The notes under the pieces are model-generated. The model was not told the DNA's origin. It ran no database searches and saw only the letters and a list, made by a program, of their open reading frames with translations. Below, one piece after another: positions 26,731-36,102 of a stretch of DNA of 64,000 nt. The stretch spans positions 124,001-188,000 of the forward strand of contig NZ_JAIWYX010000006.1 in NCBI RefSeq assembly GCF_020251205.1, read 5' to 3'. A program made the translations under genes and the position numbers. Each line of letters opens with the position of its first letter. The first letter of the stretch is position 1. The stretch is from Arthrobacter sp. M4 (GTDB lineage: Bacteria; Actinomycetota; Actinomycetes; Actinomycetales; Micrococcaceae).

Positions 26731-29304
26731 ATGTCCTGGCAACGAGGGCTACCGCGACAGGTAACGCGATTCGCTCGGCGCAGCAGAGCCGCCCTCCTTT
26801 TGGCCGCCTGCCTATCGGCCTGGACACTCATCCTGCCTGGCACGGCGTGGGCGGATTCCGCGCCGGTGGACCCCAATGACCCCAGGACTCCGGTCACCGT
26901 CACCGCTGATAGCCTCCCCACCGCACAGCACGACGGCGTTGCGTGGCAGGCTGTCACGCTCAACGGCACCGTCTACGTGGCGGGCAAATTCAGCAACGCC
27001 AGACCCTACGGCGCCGCAGCCGGAACGCAGCTGGTGGCGCGGCGCAATATCCTGGCCTTCGATCTCGCCACCGGAGTGCTGAAGAGCAACTTCGCGCCCG
27101 TCCTCAACGGCCAGGCGCTCGCAATCACGGCGTCGCCGGACGGCTCCCGGATCTACATCGGCGGAGACTTCACCACGGTCAATGGAGTGACCCGAAACCG
27201 CGTGGCAGCCCTGAATCCCTCCACCGGCGCCCTGATCAGCGGATTCGCGCCGTCCATGGGGGCCAGTGTGCGGGCAATCGTTGCCAGCAACACCACCGTG
27301 TGGATGGGCGGAACGTTCACGAGCGTAGGATCGGCGTCGCGGAACCGGCTCGCTGCGGTCAATGCCAGCAACGGTGCGCTACTGCCGTGGGCACCCAACG
27401 CCGCCGACGGCAGGGTCAACGCCCTGGCGCTATCCCCGGAGCAGGGCCGCGTGGTGGTCGGCGGTGCCTTCACAACGCTCAACGGGTCCAGTAAGCCGGG
27501 CTACGGCCTGGGCATGGTAAACGCCACCACTGGAGCCTCTCTGCCCATCCAGGTCAACGACGTTGTGCGGGACGCCGGCACCGAATCCGCCATCCTTTCC
27601 CTGTCCAGCGACGGAACCACGTTCTACGGCACCGGCTACATTTTCGGCACGGGTGGCAACCTGGAGGGCACGTTCGCAGCCAATTGGTCGGACGCCCGCA
27701 TCAAGTGGATCGAGGATTGCCATGGCGACTCCTATAGCGCCTTCGCCAGCAACACTGCTGTGTACGTTGCTGGGCATCCGCACTACTGCCAGAACCTGGG
27801 TGGCTTCCCGGAAACGAATCCCCGGACGTGGCACAGGGCAGTGTCGTTCAGCAAAGCAACAACCGGGACGCTGACTAAAGACACCCAGGGATACCCATCC
27901 TTCACGGGCCAACCCGCGCCCTCCATGCTGAACTGGTTCCCGGACATGGATACAGGTACCGCGAGTGGACAGAGCCAGGGTCCTTGGGCCGTAACCGGAA
28001 CTAATCAGTACGTGGTGATGGTGGGGGAGTTTCGCAACGTGAACCAGAATCCCCAGCAGGGCCTGTCCCGGTTCGCGCTCAAGGAGATTGCGCCGAACAA
28101 GCAGGGCCCCCGTGTTACAGGATCAAGCTTCGTGCCCACGCTCAGCAGTCCCGGCCCAGGGCAGGTGCGGGTTCAATGGCAGGCAAACTGGGACCGCGAT
28201 AACTCCAACCTGACGTACACCATCCTGCGCGACGGGAACCCAACCCCGGTGCACACCGTCTCCCAGCAGTCCACTTTTTGGCAGCGGCCCACCCTGAGCT
28301 TCACGGATTCGGGCCTTTCCGGGGGACAGCACAGCTACCGGGTATCCGTCCGTGACCCCCTCGGGAACGCAGTCACAGGATCATCAGTTTCCATCACCAT
28401 CGCAGGATCAACAGGCAACCAGCCGCCGTCGGCGTCTTTCACCAGCACGGTCAACCAATTGCAGCTGAGCGTGAACGCCTCCGCTTCCGCTGATCCCGAC
28501 GGAAGCATCGCTTCGTACGCCTGGAACTTCGGCGACGGCGGCACCGCCTCGGGCGTGACCGCGCAGCACAGCTACGCGACGGCCGGCAGCTTCACGGTGA
28601 AACTCACGGTGACGGATAACGACGGCGCCACGGCGACTACCGCTTCCACCGTCACCGTGGGCGGCGCCCCGGCCCAGTTCCTAGCCTCCGACGCATTCAA
28701 CCGCGCACTGGCCACAGGGTGGGGCACCGCGGACGCCGGCGGGACCTGGACACTGAACGGCTCGTCGTCGTACTTCTCCGTGGGCAATGGTGCGGGCACC
28801 ATCAACCTCGCCGCGGGCCGCGGGCCATCCGCCTACCTCGCAAGCGTCTCCACTGCGGCGTCCGACTCCAATGTCACGGTGAACGTGGACAAAGTCGGTA
28901 ACGGCGGCGGCACCTTTGCGGGGATTATCGGCCGCCGCGTAGGCACGTCAGAGTACCGCGGCAAGCTCAAGATCGACGCCGCCGGCGCCGTCTCCCTGCA
29001 GCTCACGCGACTCTCCGGCGGAATCGAGACCACCCTCAGCCAATCCGGCACGGGACTCTCCGTCCAGGCCGGGCAGTCGCTGAACATTCGGCTGCTCGTC
29101 ACAGGAACAGGGACCACTACGCTCCAGTCGAAGGTGTGGCGCACCGGAACGGCTGAACCCGGCAACTGGCAGGCCACGGCCACGGACACCGCCGCGGGGC
29201 TGCAGGGGGCCGGAGCCGCAGGACTGCTTGCCTACCTCTCCGGGTCAGCCACGAACGCACCAGTGAACGTCCGCTTTGATGACTTCACCGTGGAGGGCGG
29301 ATAG
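26731..29304 (+). CDS. Secreted beta-propeller / PKD protein, paralogue of the preceding gene
   Basis: 857 residues, colinear with the preceding protein but shorter. Signal peptide about 1-45 (LLLAACLSAWTLILPGTAWA); propeller-like region about 55-455 with the same WIEDCHGDSYS and AGHPHYCQN segment; FN3-like domain about 460-560; one PKD (ASYAWNFGDGG); one terminal module (LASDAFNRALATGWGTADAG). The LamG domain, two PKDs and one module of the larger protein are absent. Start placed at the ATG at 26731, which has GAGAAAGG upstream; the open frame reaches 26659. It ends 7 bp before the converging beta-helix gene. A tandem duplication with later domain gain or loss is the simplest reading. Confidence 0.85.
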   Translation: MSWQRGLPRQVTRFARRSRAALLLAACLSAWTLILPGTAWADSAPVDPNDPRTPVTVTADSLPTAQHDGVAWQAVTLNGTVYVAGKFSNARPYGAAAGTQLVARRNILAFDLATGVLKSNFAPVLNGQALAITASPDGSRIYIGGDFTTVNGVTRNRVAALNPSTGALISGFAPSMGASVRAIVASNTTVWMGGTFTSVGSASRNRLAAVNASNGALLPWAPNAADGRVNALALSPEQGRVVVGGAFTTLNGSSKPGYGLGMVNATTGASLPIQVNDVVRDAGTESAILSLSSDGTTFYGTGYIFGTGGNLEGTFAANWSDARIKWIEDCHGDSYSAFASNTAVYVAGHPHYCQNLGGFPETNPRTWHRAVSFSKATTGTLTKDTQGYPSFTGQPAPSMLNWFPDMDTGTASGQSQGPWAVTGTNQYVVMVGEFRNVNQNPQQGLSRFALKEIAPNKQGPRVTGSSFVPTLSSPGPGQVRVQWQANWDRDNSNLTYTILRDGNPTPVHTVSQQSTFWQRPTLSFTDSGLSGGQHSYRVSVRDPLGNAVTGSSVSITIAGSTGNQPPSASFTSTVNQLQLSVNASASADPDGSIASYAWNFGDGGTASGVTAQHSYATAGSFTVKLTVTDNDGATATTASTVTVGGAPAQFLASDAFNRALATGWGTADAGGTWTLNGSSSYFSVGNGAGTINLAAGRGPSAYLASVSTAASDSNVTVNVDKVGNGGGTFAGIIGRRVGTSEYRGKLKIDAAGAVSLQLTRLSGGIETTLSQSGTGLSVQAGQSLNIRLLVTGTGTTTLQSKVWRTGTAEPGNWQATATDTAAGLQGAGAAGLLAYLSGSATNAPVNVRFDDFTVEGG

Positions 29305-29311
29305 GCGCAGC

Positions 29312-30349
29312 CTAGCTGTCGTAGCGGATGCCGAGGTTCCGGCCTTCGGCAAGATTCACGTTGTTGTCTTCCCACTTGTTGGTGAACAGGCCCGTGACCT
29401 TGCTCCGGGAACGGCTGATGATCCGGACGGGGTACTTGGAGCCGCTGCCGTAGTCGTACTGGTTGCGGCCCAGGAAGTTGTTCTGGACTGTCACCACGAT
29501 GTCCGGATATTTGCTGCCGACGGCAATGTTGATGGACGTTTGGCCATCGTCCACCCAGTTCTTCTCGACCAGGACGTTGTTCAGCTTGGCAACGTTCTGC
29601 TGAAGCATGATTGTGCAGCCGCCATGCGTGCCGCGCGGGCTGGGGGCGCTGCCGGCTCCGGTCACGATCGAACCAACCAGCGTGTTGCCAACGATGCGGA
29701 TGTTCTCGCCGCCCTGCACCTGGATCGCGTCGTTGTGCGTGCCGTCGCTGTGGGCGGGATCGTTGGACCAGAACGTGAGCTGGTTGACGTAGTTGCCCTC
29801 AATGGTCACGTTGGCCTGCACGGGACCGCCGGGTCGGTTGAAGACACCCAGGCCGTCGTTGGTGCGCGTGATCCGGTTCCGGCGGGCGGTGTATTCGTGT
29901 CCCACGATGCCGTCACGGTAGTGAGAGGGGCGGTCCGGGATGATGGTGCAGTCCTCGACCAACAGGTTGTAGCAGGACCCGCTGTTGGCGTCCACGATGC
30001 CAGTGTTGGAACTGGGGATCTGCTTGCCGCCGCGCAGGCGGCAGTTGCGGATCACTACGTTGCGGGCCCGGACTTTGATGTCGCCGTAGATATCCAGGTT
30101 CTGCAGGACGCGGCCTTCCTGGGTGATGATCAGGTCGGCCCCGCCCGTGTTGTATGGCGTCAAGGTGGTACCCGGGATGACGCCGGTGGTGGAGTCGGAC
30201 GGCTTGTAGGTTCCAGGAATCAGTGAGCTGCGGGTGGTTGCCGCGGTGGCCGGTTGGGCGACGGCAAAGGTGGCGCTCAGGGCGCCAAGGACGCCGGCCA
30301 TGCCAAGGCCAAGGGCCTTCCGTCTGGTGAAGTCATGCGAGTTGATCAT
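29312..30349 (-). CDS. Tat-exported right-handed beta-helix repeat protein
   Basis: 345 residues with a twin-arginine signal (FTRRKALGLGMAGVLGALSA, cleaved near the ATAA region), then a parallel beta-helix made of N-V-V-I/N-x-I-x-G rungs (RARNVVIRNC, NLLVEDCTI, NVTIEGNYV, NIRIVGNTL, DIVVTVQNNF). Conserved acidic/His positions such as HSDGTHNDAIQVQGG suggest a carbohydrate-active or glycan-binding groove. It resembles pectate-lyase-fold proteins, but I cannot name a catalytic set. Its paralogue follows directly on the same strand. Location in the EPS locus suggests a polysaccharide lyase, epimerase or binding role (inference). Confidence 0.8.
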   Translation of the reverse strand: MINSHDFTRRKALGLGMAGVLGALSATFAVAQPATAATTRSSLIPGTYKPSDSTTGVIPGTTLTPYNTGGADLIITQEGRVLQNLDIYGDIKVRARNVVIRNCRLRGGKQIPSSNTGIVDANSGSCYNLLVEDCTIIPDRPSHYRDGIVGHEYTARRNRITRTNDGLGVFNRPGGPVQANVTIEGNYVNQLTFWSNDPAHSDGTHNDAIQVQGGENIRIVGNTLVGSIVTGAGSAPSPRGTHGGCTIMLQQNVAKLNNVLVEKNWVDDGQTSINIAVGSKYPDIVVTVQNNFLGRNQYDYGSGSKYPVRIISRSRSKVTGLFTNKWEDNNVNLAEGRNLGIRYDS

Positions 30350-30420
30350 TGTTATTCCTCAGTCAGGTTCGTGAATCCGGTTTGGTTCGGAAGTGGAGCT
30401 GATGCGCATACAAGAAGGAG

Positions 30421-30446
30421 TTTTGGGCAAGGGTTTTGGGCAAGGG
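30421..30446. repeat. 13-bp tandem duplication
   Basis: TTTTGGGCAAGGG occurs twice head to tail (30421-30433, 30434-30446) in the 156-bp gap between the two beta-helix genes, about 75 bp upstream of the start of the 29312-30349 gene. It may affect its promoter. Confidence 0.8.
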
Positions 30447-30505
30447 GAAGTACCTCAGCCGACAGAGTCGGTTGAGCTGAAGCGGGGGATTGCGGCTTTG
30501 AAGGG

Positions 30506-31747
30506 TTAGCTGTTGTAGCGGATGCCGCCGTCGCGGCCTTCCACAAGGAAGGCCAGGGTGTCTGCCCAGCGATTGGTCTCCAGACCAATCACCGTGCTTG
30601 CGGCGCGGCTGATAATACGGATCGGGTACTTGGAGCCGTTCCCATAATCAAGCTGGTTGCGGCCCAGGAGGTTGTTCTGCACCGTCACGGTGATGTTGGA
30701 GTATTTGCCGTTGTCAATGTTGATGGAAGTCTGTCCGTCGTCCACCCAGTTGCCATCCACAACCACATTTTCCAGCTTGGCCACGTTTTGCTGGAGCATG
30801 ATGCCGATTCCGGCGTGTTCCCCGCGGGGGCTGGGACCTGAACCGGCGCCTAATACCGCGTTTGCCACCACGTTGTTCCCGGCAATGCGGATGTTCGTGC
30901 CGCCCTGGACCTGGATGCCATCATTGTGCGTGCCGTCGCTGTGGGCGGGATCGTTGGACCAGAAGGTCAGGGCATGGATGTAGTTGCTCTCCGCGGTGAC
31001 GTTGGCCTGTACGGGGCCGCCGGGGCGGTTGAAGATGCCCATGCCGTCGTTGGTGCCCTTGATGTGGTTCCGCTTGGCCGTGTAGTCGTGGCCCACGATG
31101 CCATCGCGGTAATACGACGGGGCATCCGGGATGATCGTGTTGTCCTCGACCACCAAGTTGGAGACGTTGGCATTGTTCGCGTCGATGATGCCGGTGTTCC
31201 CGCCAGGGATCTGCCTTCCACCGTGCAGGCGGCTGTTCTTGATGACTACGTTCTTGGCGCGGACTTTGATGTCGCCGTAGATGTCAAGGCTGTCCAGGAC
31301 GGTGCCGTCGGTGGTGATCACGAGGTCGGCGCCACTGGTGTTGTAGGGCGTCAGGGCCGTGCCTGCCGGAACCCCGGTGGTAGCCTCAGTCGGCTTGTAG
31401 CTGCCGGTGACGAGGCCGGCGCGGCTGCCGGTACCAGTGTTTGCCAGCGGTGCGGGCTGTGCCGCCAGGTTCGCGTTGGCCGAGGTGCTCGGTTTGGGGG
31501 CGGCGGAGGCACTCGGTGTGGCCGACGCGGTGGGCGTGGCTGAGGCAGGCGCAGAGGGCGACGGTGCGGGCGTGCGGGTAGGGCTGGAGTCCTGCGTGGC
31601 GGACGCTTCGACGCCCGCGGAAGGACTGATGTTGCCGTTCTTCGCAGCGGTCTGTCCGCAACCCGTCAGTGCGAGTGCCGCTGAAGCCAGGACAGCCGCG
31701 CTGAGGGTGGTTGCCCGCAATTTCTTGTTTTCTGTGCGAATTGCCAC
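30506..31747 (-). CDS. Lipoprotein right-handed beta-helix repeat protein, paralogue of the neighbour
   Basis: 413 residues. The N-terminus is a lipoprotein signal with lipobox ALTGC (Cys near residue 30), followed by a Ser/Pro/Ala/Thr-rich stalk (about 40-105). From GSYKPTEATTGVPAGTALTP onward it is colinear with the 345-residue neighbour: DIYGDIKVRAKNVVIKN, YRDGIVGHDYTAKRN, HSDGTHNDGIQVQGG. Thus one copy is anchored to the membrane and the other released. Same strand, 156 bp apart. The function is probably glycan-related like the neighbour; no catalytic assignment is possible. Confidence 0.8.
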   Translation of the reverse strand: MAIRTENKKLRATTLSAAVLASAALALTGCGQTAAKNGNISPSAGVEASATQDSSPTRTPAPSPSAPASATPTASATPSASAAPKPSTSANANLAAQPAPLANTGTGSRAGLVTGSYKPTEATTGVPAGTALTPYNTSGADLVITTDGTVLDSLDIYGDIKVRAKNVVIKNSRLHGGRQIPGGNTGIIDANNANVSNLVVEDNTIIPDAPSYYRDGIVGHDYTAKRNHIKGTNDGMGIFNRPGGPVQANVTAESNYIHALTFWSNDPAHSDGTHNDGIQVQGGTNIRIAGNNVVANAVLGAGSGPSPRGEHAGIGIMLQQNVAKLENVVVDGNWVDDGQTSINIDNGKYSNITVTVQNNLLGRNQLDYGNGSKYPIRIISRAASTVIGLETNRWADTLAFLVEGRDGGIRYNS

Positions 31748-32183
31748 GTTGTGTCCCTCTTCAGTCTTCTCCGGGCACGGGGAATTGCACAGACTTGCTA
31801 GGCAACTGCGGAAAAGACCGAGTCAGCGAGCGTGTAAATGTGCGGTGTCAAGGCAACTGGAATCGCCTGAGACCATGGCGGTGGGCGAGCCCTCATCCAA
31901 CTGCTAGTTGACGTTTCCCGTAGGCATCCCCGACCCCGGCTATCTGAGCCACCACGCTAGTAGAGGTGCAATTAGGTTGCAAATTGATAACGGTGGTAAC
32001 CCTGCTCTGATCCGTTAGATTGCAGCTCGATAACGATATGCGACACGCCGACGAAATCCGCGTGATTTCAGGCTCGCCGCACCGGCTTCGCGTCGGCGAA
32101 AACACAGGGCAAAAAACTTCCAGACCCACTGCGTAACGCGACGCGCGCTGTGGTGCGTGTATGGCGTGGGTCACTCTGAATCG
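31748..32183. other. 436-bp gene-free region with imperfect repeats
   Basis: No convincing ORF. It must hold the promoter of the reverse-strand beta-helix lipoprotein gene and the end of the GT2 transcript. A TTGACA box (reverse complement of 31846-31851) lies about 100 bp before the lipoprotein start. Two similar 16-mers, TTGCAAATTGATAACG (31977-31992) and TTGCAGCTCGATAACG (32020-32035), are 43 bp apart, and CGTTATC recurs inverted near 32181. Base composition is more AT-rich than the neighbours. Confidence 0.5.
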
Positions 32184-33116
32184 TTATCTGCGCCGATACT
32201 CGCTGTAGACGTAGCCGAAGGCTCCCGACGCCATTCCTGCGCCCCGGGCAATCGTTCTCAGCCCTCGCGCCCGTTGTCCGATGGAGCCAGTGGCGGCGCC
32301 CACCGCCAGTCGTGCCATTCCGCCCAGGATGCGAATCCCGCCGAGACCCAGGTTCCGCGCGCGCTCGGCGGCCGTTTCCCAGGGTCCCTCCGCCAATTCC
32401 AGGCCCACGCGGGCAGCCGAGTTCCCGCTCCGTAAAGCGCGACGGAGCACCCAGTTACGCGTCAGCCGACCCACCGGAACGCGGTCCACCACGTACGCCT
32501 CGTCGCACCAGACCATCAGCTCGCCGAGCCGTACCAGGCGGCGCGTGAAAAGGGTGTCTGATCCGCCGCTGAGGCCAAACCGCTCGTCGAACTCCAGCCC
32601 GTGCGAGCGGATCTTCTCCAGGTCCAGGAGGAGGTTGTTAGTGGCGGCAACGGTAAGGCTGGTCCCGGTCGGCAGCCGCCTGCGGTCGAAGAACCGCCCT
32701 TCGCTGATCCAGCGTTCAGGTACCTGGGCATATTCGCTGATGACAGGACCAACGACGGCGGCAGCGCCGCTTGAGTGGTACAGCGCCAGAAGGTCTTTGA
32801 GCCAGTTCTCTGACGGGACCTCATCGTCGTCGATGAACACTAGGACATCGTCCTTCGAGGCCTCGTGAAGTGCCCTGTTGCGGGCCGCCGCAATTCCGGG
32901 TCGCGGTTCGTGGACATAGCGAAGGAGGGCTGAGGCGGCACTTTCCACTGTGGGGAGCCCGCTGGCCTCAGGGTCGTTGTCCACCACCATGACCGTGGCC
33001 GGCACGTCGACGGACAGGGCTTGGGCCAAGAGCCGGGGGAGGGCGAGTGCCAAGTCCTCCGGCCGCTTGTAGGTCAGCACGGCCACAACCACGGATTTGG
33101 GTTTACCGTCCGTCAT
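32184..33116 (-). CDS. GT2 family glycosyltransferase
   Basis: 310-residue GT-A glycosyltransferase. It starts with VVVAVLTYKRPEDLALALP, has a DxD-like metal site in DVLVFIDDDEVPSENWL and a C-terminal acceptor part with SGGSDTLFTRRL. The ATG at 33116 is chosen because GGATGGAG lies 6 bases upstream; the frame is open to 33224. It overlaps the end of the flippase gene by 14 bp and is the last gene of the reverse GT4-flippase-GT2 set. Adds one sugar of the repeat unit; specificity unknown. Confidence 0.9.
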   Translation of the reverse strand: MTDGKPKSVVVAVLTYKRPEDLALALPRLLAQALSVDVPATVMVVDNDPEASGLPTVESAASALLRYVHEPRPGIAAARNRALHEASKDDVLVFIDDDEVPSENWLKDLLALYHSSGAAAVVGPVISEYAQVPERWISEGRFFDRRRLPTGTSLTVAATNNLLLDLEKIRSHGLEFDERFGLSGGSDTLFTRRLVRLGELMVWCDEAYVVDRVPVGRLTRNWVLRRALRSGNSAARVGLELAEGPWETAAERARNLGLGGIRILGGMARLAVGAATGSIGQRARGLRTIARGAGMASGAFGYVYSEYRRR

Positions 33117-34647
33117 GTGCCGCTCCATCCCGTGCATTCCCGTGCGCGGAACTTGCCTGCCTGGCCGGGGCATGTTGCGGATCGTCCAGGGCCGCGCGCT
33201 GACGCGAGAATAGCGTCCGGGCATGGCCCAGGAAAGGCCGTAAGTGGTTGCGGTGGACTATCGACAGGACGGCGGCGTCAACCACCAGGAATGCGCCCAA
33301 CCCGGCTGCCGCCGTCGGGAACGCGGACCAGCCCAGCAGCGCCAGGCCCAAATAGGCGGCCGAGCCCCACAGCGCCCCGTGGATCGGCGGCCAGATGACA
33401 GCCAGCTGCTGGCGAATCCGCAGTCCGGTGAGCCGTGATTGGATGGCCAGCAGGACCGGAACCAGCGCCAAGCCTCCGGCGACCAAGCCGACGGCGACCC
33501 AGAAAAGACCGAACTGCAGCCCTGCCACGATGCCGCCAACTTGCAGGGCCGCTGCCAGCAATTCATACCGGATGATCAAGTTGCCCTTGCCGAGGCCCTT
33601 CATCAGCGAGGGGGTGACGTAGAAGATGGTTTCCCGCGCTCCGCCGATGGCCAGAACGCTGATGATTCCGGCGGCGGGGAGCCAGGCATTGCCCAGGACC
33701 AGGTGCACAAGGGCGGGCGCGGCGCAGGCCACGTAGGCCATGGCGGGTACCACCATCATCGCCACTACTTGGGTGGACGTGCGGAGGTGCTCGGCGAGCC
33801 TGGCTGGATCGTCCGCCGCGCGGGAAAATGCCGGGAACATGATCCGATTGACCGTCTGGCCCACCAGCTGGATGGGGATCACCATGATCCGGTACGCCAT
33901 GCTGTAGAGGGAGAGCGAGGCCACGCCAAGAACCCTGCCGACCAGGATGTTGTCCACGTTCCGCGAGAAATAGGCCAGGCAGTTGGTGACGAAGACGCTC
34001 AGGCTAAAGGCCAGCAGCGGCCGCACCTCGCCCAGGTGGATGTTGGGGGCAGGCCCCCGGGATGCGGCCAGCAGGAGCACTGCCGTCACAACGTCGGTGG
34101 CCAGGACCTGGTACGCGAGCGCAAAGTAGCCGGCCCCAAGGAATGCCGCCGCAACGCCGGCAGCGGCGCCGATAGCCGCTCCAGCGATGTCTGCGCGGGC
34201 GACATGGTGCAGCAGCAGCTCCCGGGAAAGCATGGCCCTTGGCGTTATGGCGAGCGCCTTCAAAGGGATGGACGCCGCCAGAGGAAGGAGCAGCAACGCC
34301 ACGGCGTCGGCCCGGAAGAAGCCTGCCACCGCGGGGGCCAGGAACACCGTGGCTGCCCCGAGCGCCACGGAGACGGCCAGATTTAGCGTTGCGGTGGCGC
34401 CGGCCGCCCGGCGGGTGACGCTGGCGTTCTGGATCAGCGCTGCAGACAGGCCCTGGTCCAGGAAAAGCCCGGTCAGGGTGACGTAGATGGTTGCCGCGGA
34501 GATGATGCCGTAGCTTTCAGGGCCGAGCAAGCGGGCCAGGACGATGGCGCAGACCATCTGGAAACCTTGCCGGGCCAGGACCGCCGCCAAGCTCCAGCGG
34601 ACCCCGCGCACTGCGGCTCGTCCAGTGAATGATTCGGCACTTTTCAT
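33103..34647 (-). CDS. Wzx-like polysaccharide flippase
   Basis: Integral membrane protein (514 residues, about 12-14 hydrophobic segments) of the polysaccharide transporter/MOP superfamily, predicted to flip lipid-linked repeat units across the membrane. Typical family features are visible: VLARLLGPESYGIISAATI near residue 35, FSRNVDNILVGRVLG near 225 and the repeated small-residue helices. ATG at 34647 overlaps the stop of the upstream GT4 gene (ATGA). With the polymerase and Wzz-kinase genes further on it completes a Wzx/Wzy pathway. Confidence 0.9.
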   Translation of the reverse strand: MKSAESFTGRAAVRGVRWSLAAVLARQGFQMVCAIVLARLLGPESYGIISAATIYVTLTGLFLDQGLSAALIQNASVTRRAAGATATLNLAVSVALGAATVFLAPAVAGFFRADAVALLLLPLAASIPLKALAITPRAMLSRELLLHHVARADIAGAAIGAAAGVAAAFLGAGYFALAYQVLATDVVTAVLLLAASRGPAPNIHLGEVRPLLAFSLSVFVTNCLAYFSRNVDNILVGRVLGVASLSLYSMAYRIMVIPIQLVGQTVNRIMFPAFSRAADDPARLAEHLRTSTQVVAMMVVPAMAYVACAAPALVHLVLGNAWLPAAGIISVLAIGGARETIFYVTPSLMKGLGKGNLIIRYELLAAALQVGGIVAGLQFGLFWVAVGLVAGGLALVPVLLAIQSRLTGLRIRQQLAVIWPPIHGALWGSAAYLGLALLGWSAFPTAAAGLGAFLVVDAAVLSIVHRNHLRPFLGHARTLFSRQRAALDDPQHAPARQASSAHGNARDGAAHDGR

Positions 34648-35828
34648 GCCCCCGCCGCCCGCTTGCGCTGAGCCGCGGTCTGCGCCGCTGCCTGGATGTG
34701 GTGCGCCATGCGCCGCCCGTACAGTTCCGGGCTGTGCCGTTCGACGGCGGTGCCCGCGTCCTGAAGGGCGTGCTCCTTGAATGTCGGCCAGTCGGCCGCA
34801 ACCGCGGCCAGGGCGTTGCACAGTTCTTGAGCGCTGCCAGGCTCGACGAACTGGACGGATCGGTAGCCGCCCGCTGCTTCGCGAAGACCAGAGGTGTCGC
34901 TGGCCACCACGGGCCGCGCCGCCAAGAGGGCTTCCACGGCTGTGTTGCCGAAGGGCTCATCCAGCCTTGACGGCACCACTGCCACATCGGCCGCTGCCAG
35001 GAACGGCCATACCCAGGGCTGGAAACCGTGGAACCTGACGAGGTCCGACGCTCCAGCGTCCGCGACTTGGCGGTGCAACTTCTCCTCGTACTCCTCATTC
35101 CCGGGAAAGACGGCCCCTACGACGTCCAGTACGGCAGCTTGCCCTTGCCTGTTCAGCCGCAGGACGGCGTCGATGGCCACATCCACGCCTTTGCGGCTGG
35201 AAAGGCGACCTATGTACACCACCCGTAGTCCGCCGTCGGGCGTGTCCCGGGCTGCCGCGACAAGCGGCGGGCCCGGCACACCGTTGTAGACAACCGTGGA
35301 CCGGCCGTCCAGCCGCCGCAAGGAGGAACCGAGGGTGTCCGCGCTGAAGCGGCTGTTGGTCACGATTGCGGAAGACACGGCCAGGGGGAGGGCCAGGAGC
35401 ATGCGGACCAGATGCGGAGCATTGGCTTCGGCCTCGTGGACGTGCGTGACGACGGGAATTCCAGCGGCCCTTCCGAGAAGGGTCCAGAGGGGGACGGTTA
35501 TGGTGTTCGCCAAAATGACGTCTGGCCGGCTGCCACGCAGAAGCCGGATCCCGGCGAACGTGCCGCGGACGGCCGTTCCTGCCAGCTTCAGGAGTCCGGC
35601 AGGGGAGAGGTAGCTCTTGCGCAGCACCGGTGTAGGGCAGAGGACGCTGTTGACGCCTCGGGCAGTGAGTTCCGGGATGAGGGGACCGGCAGAGGGGAGC
35701 GTGGCAAGGACCCTCGCCCCGGCGGCCAGCAGGCCGTCGACGGTCTCCAGCAGCACCCGGTCCGAACCGTAGAGGTCGGCACTCGGGTGGGCCACGAGGA
35801 CGGAAAATTGCCCTTGCGGATTCCCCAC
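34644..35828 (-). CDS. GT4 family glycosyltransferase
   Basis: GT-B glycosyltransferase, about 394 residues: N-terminal FSVLVAHPSADLYGSDRVLL, central VVYIGRLSSRKGVDVAIDAV (donor-domain strand), and VVPSRLDEPFGNTAVEALLA (EX7E-type motif). The GTG at 35828, preceded by GGGGGC, places the first beta strand at a normal distance; the frame is open to an ATG at 35930 which has poor spacing to a ribosome-binding site. First gene of the reverse GT4-flippase-GT2 set, divergent from the Wzz-kinase gene. Confidence 0.9.
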   Translation of the reverse strand: MGNPQGQFSVLVAHPSADLYGSDRVLLETVDGLLAAGARVLATLPSAGPLIPELTARGVNSVLCPTPVLRKSYLSPAGLLKLAGTAVRGTFAGIRLLRGSRPDVILANTITVPLWTLLGRAAGIPVVTHVHEAEANAPHLVRMLLALPLAVSSAIVTNSRFSADTLGSSLRRLDGRSTVVYNGVPGPPLVAAARDTPDGGLRVVYIGRLSSRKGVDVAIDAVLRLNRQGQAAVLDVVGAVFPGNEEYEEKLHRQVADAGASDLVRFHGFQPWVWPFLAAADVAVVPSRLDEPFGNTAVEALLAARPVVASDTSGLREAAGGYRSVQFVEPGSAQELCNALAAVAADWPTFKEHALQDAGTAVERHSPELYGRRMAHHIQAAAQTAAQRKRAAGA

Positions 35829-36102
35829 AATGCCCCCAAGAAATACTTCGCGACGAAGAGCAGCACCGGACGGAAGGCTGCCTCCCGGGGGCCCTTGGAA
35901 CGGCGGGTGGCCGACGTCATTGGAGACCATTCCTGTTCGCCCGAAGCTACCAGAAAGCCTAAGGCCGGGACTGGTGTTTGGCTAGGATTCCCGGGGTCTT
36001 CCCGCGCCGGGGCGGCCCGGTCAATAATGGTCCGATACAAGGTGCCACGGTCTCCAGGGACCCCTCCGGCCCGTCCGTGGCTGCCGGGTATGGGGGCTGC
36101 CT

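Noticed and set aside
33439..34386. 315-codon forward frame opposite the flippase gene
   Set aside because: Antisense to a clear multi-helix membrane protein; Gln/Gly/Arg-rich shadow.
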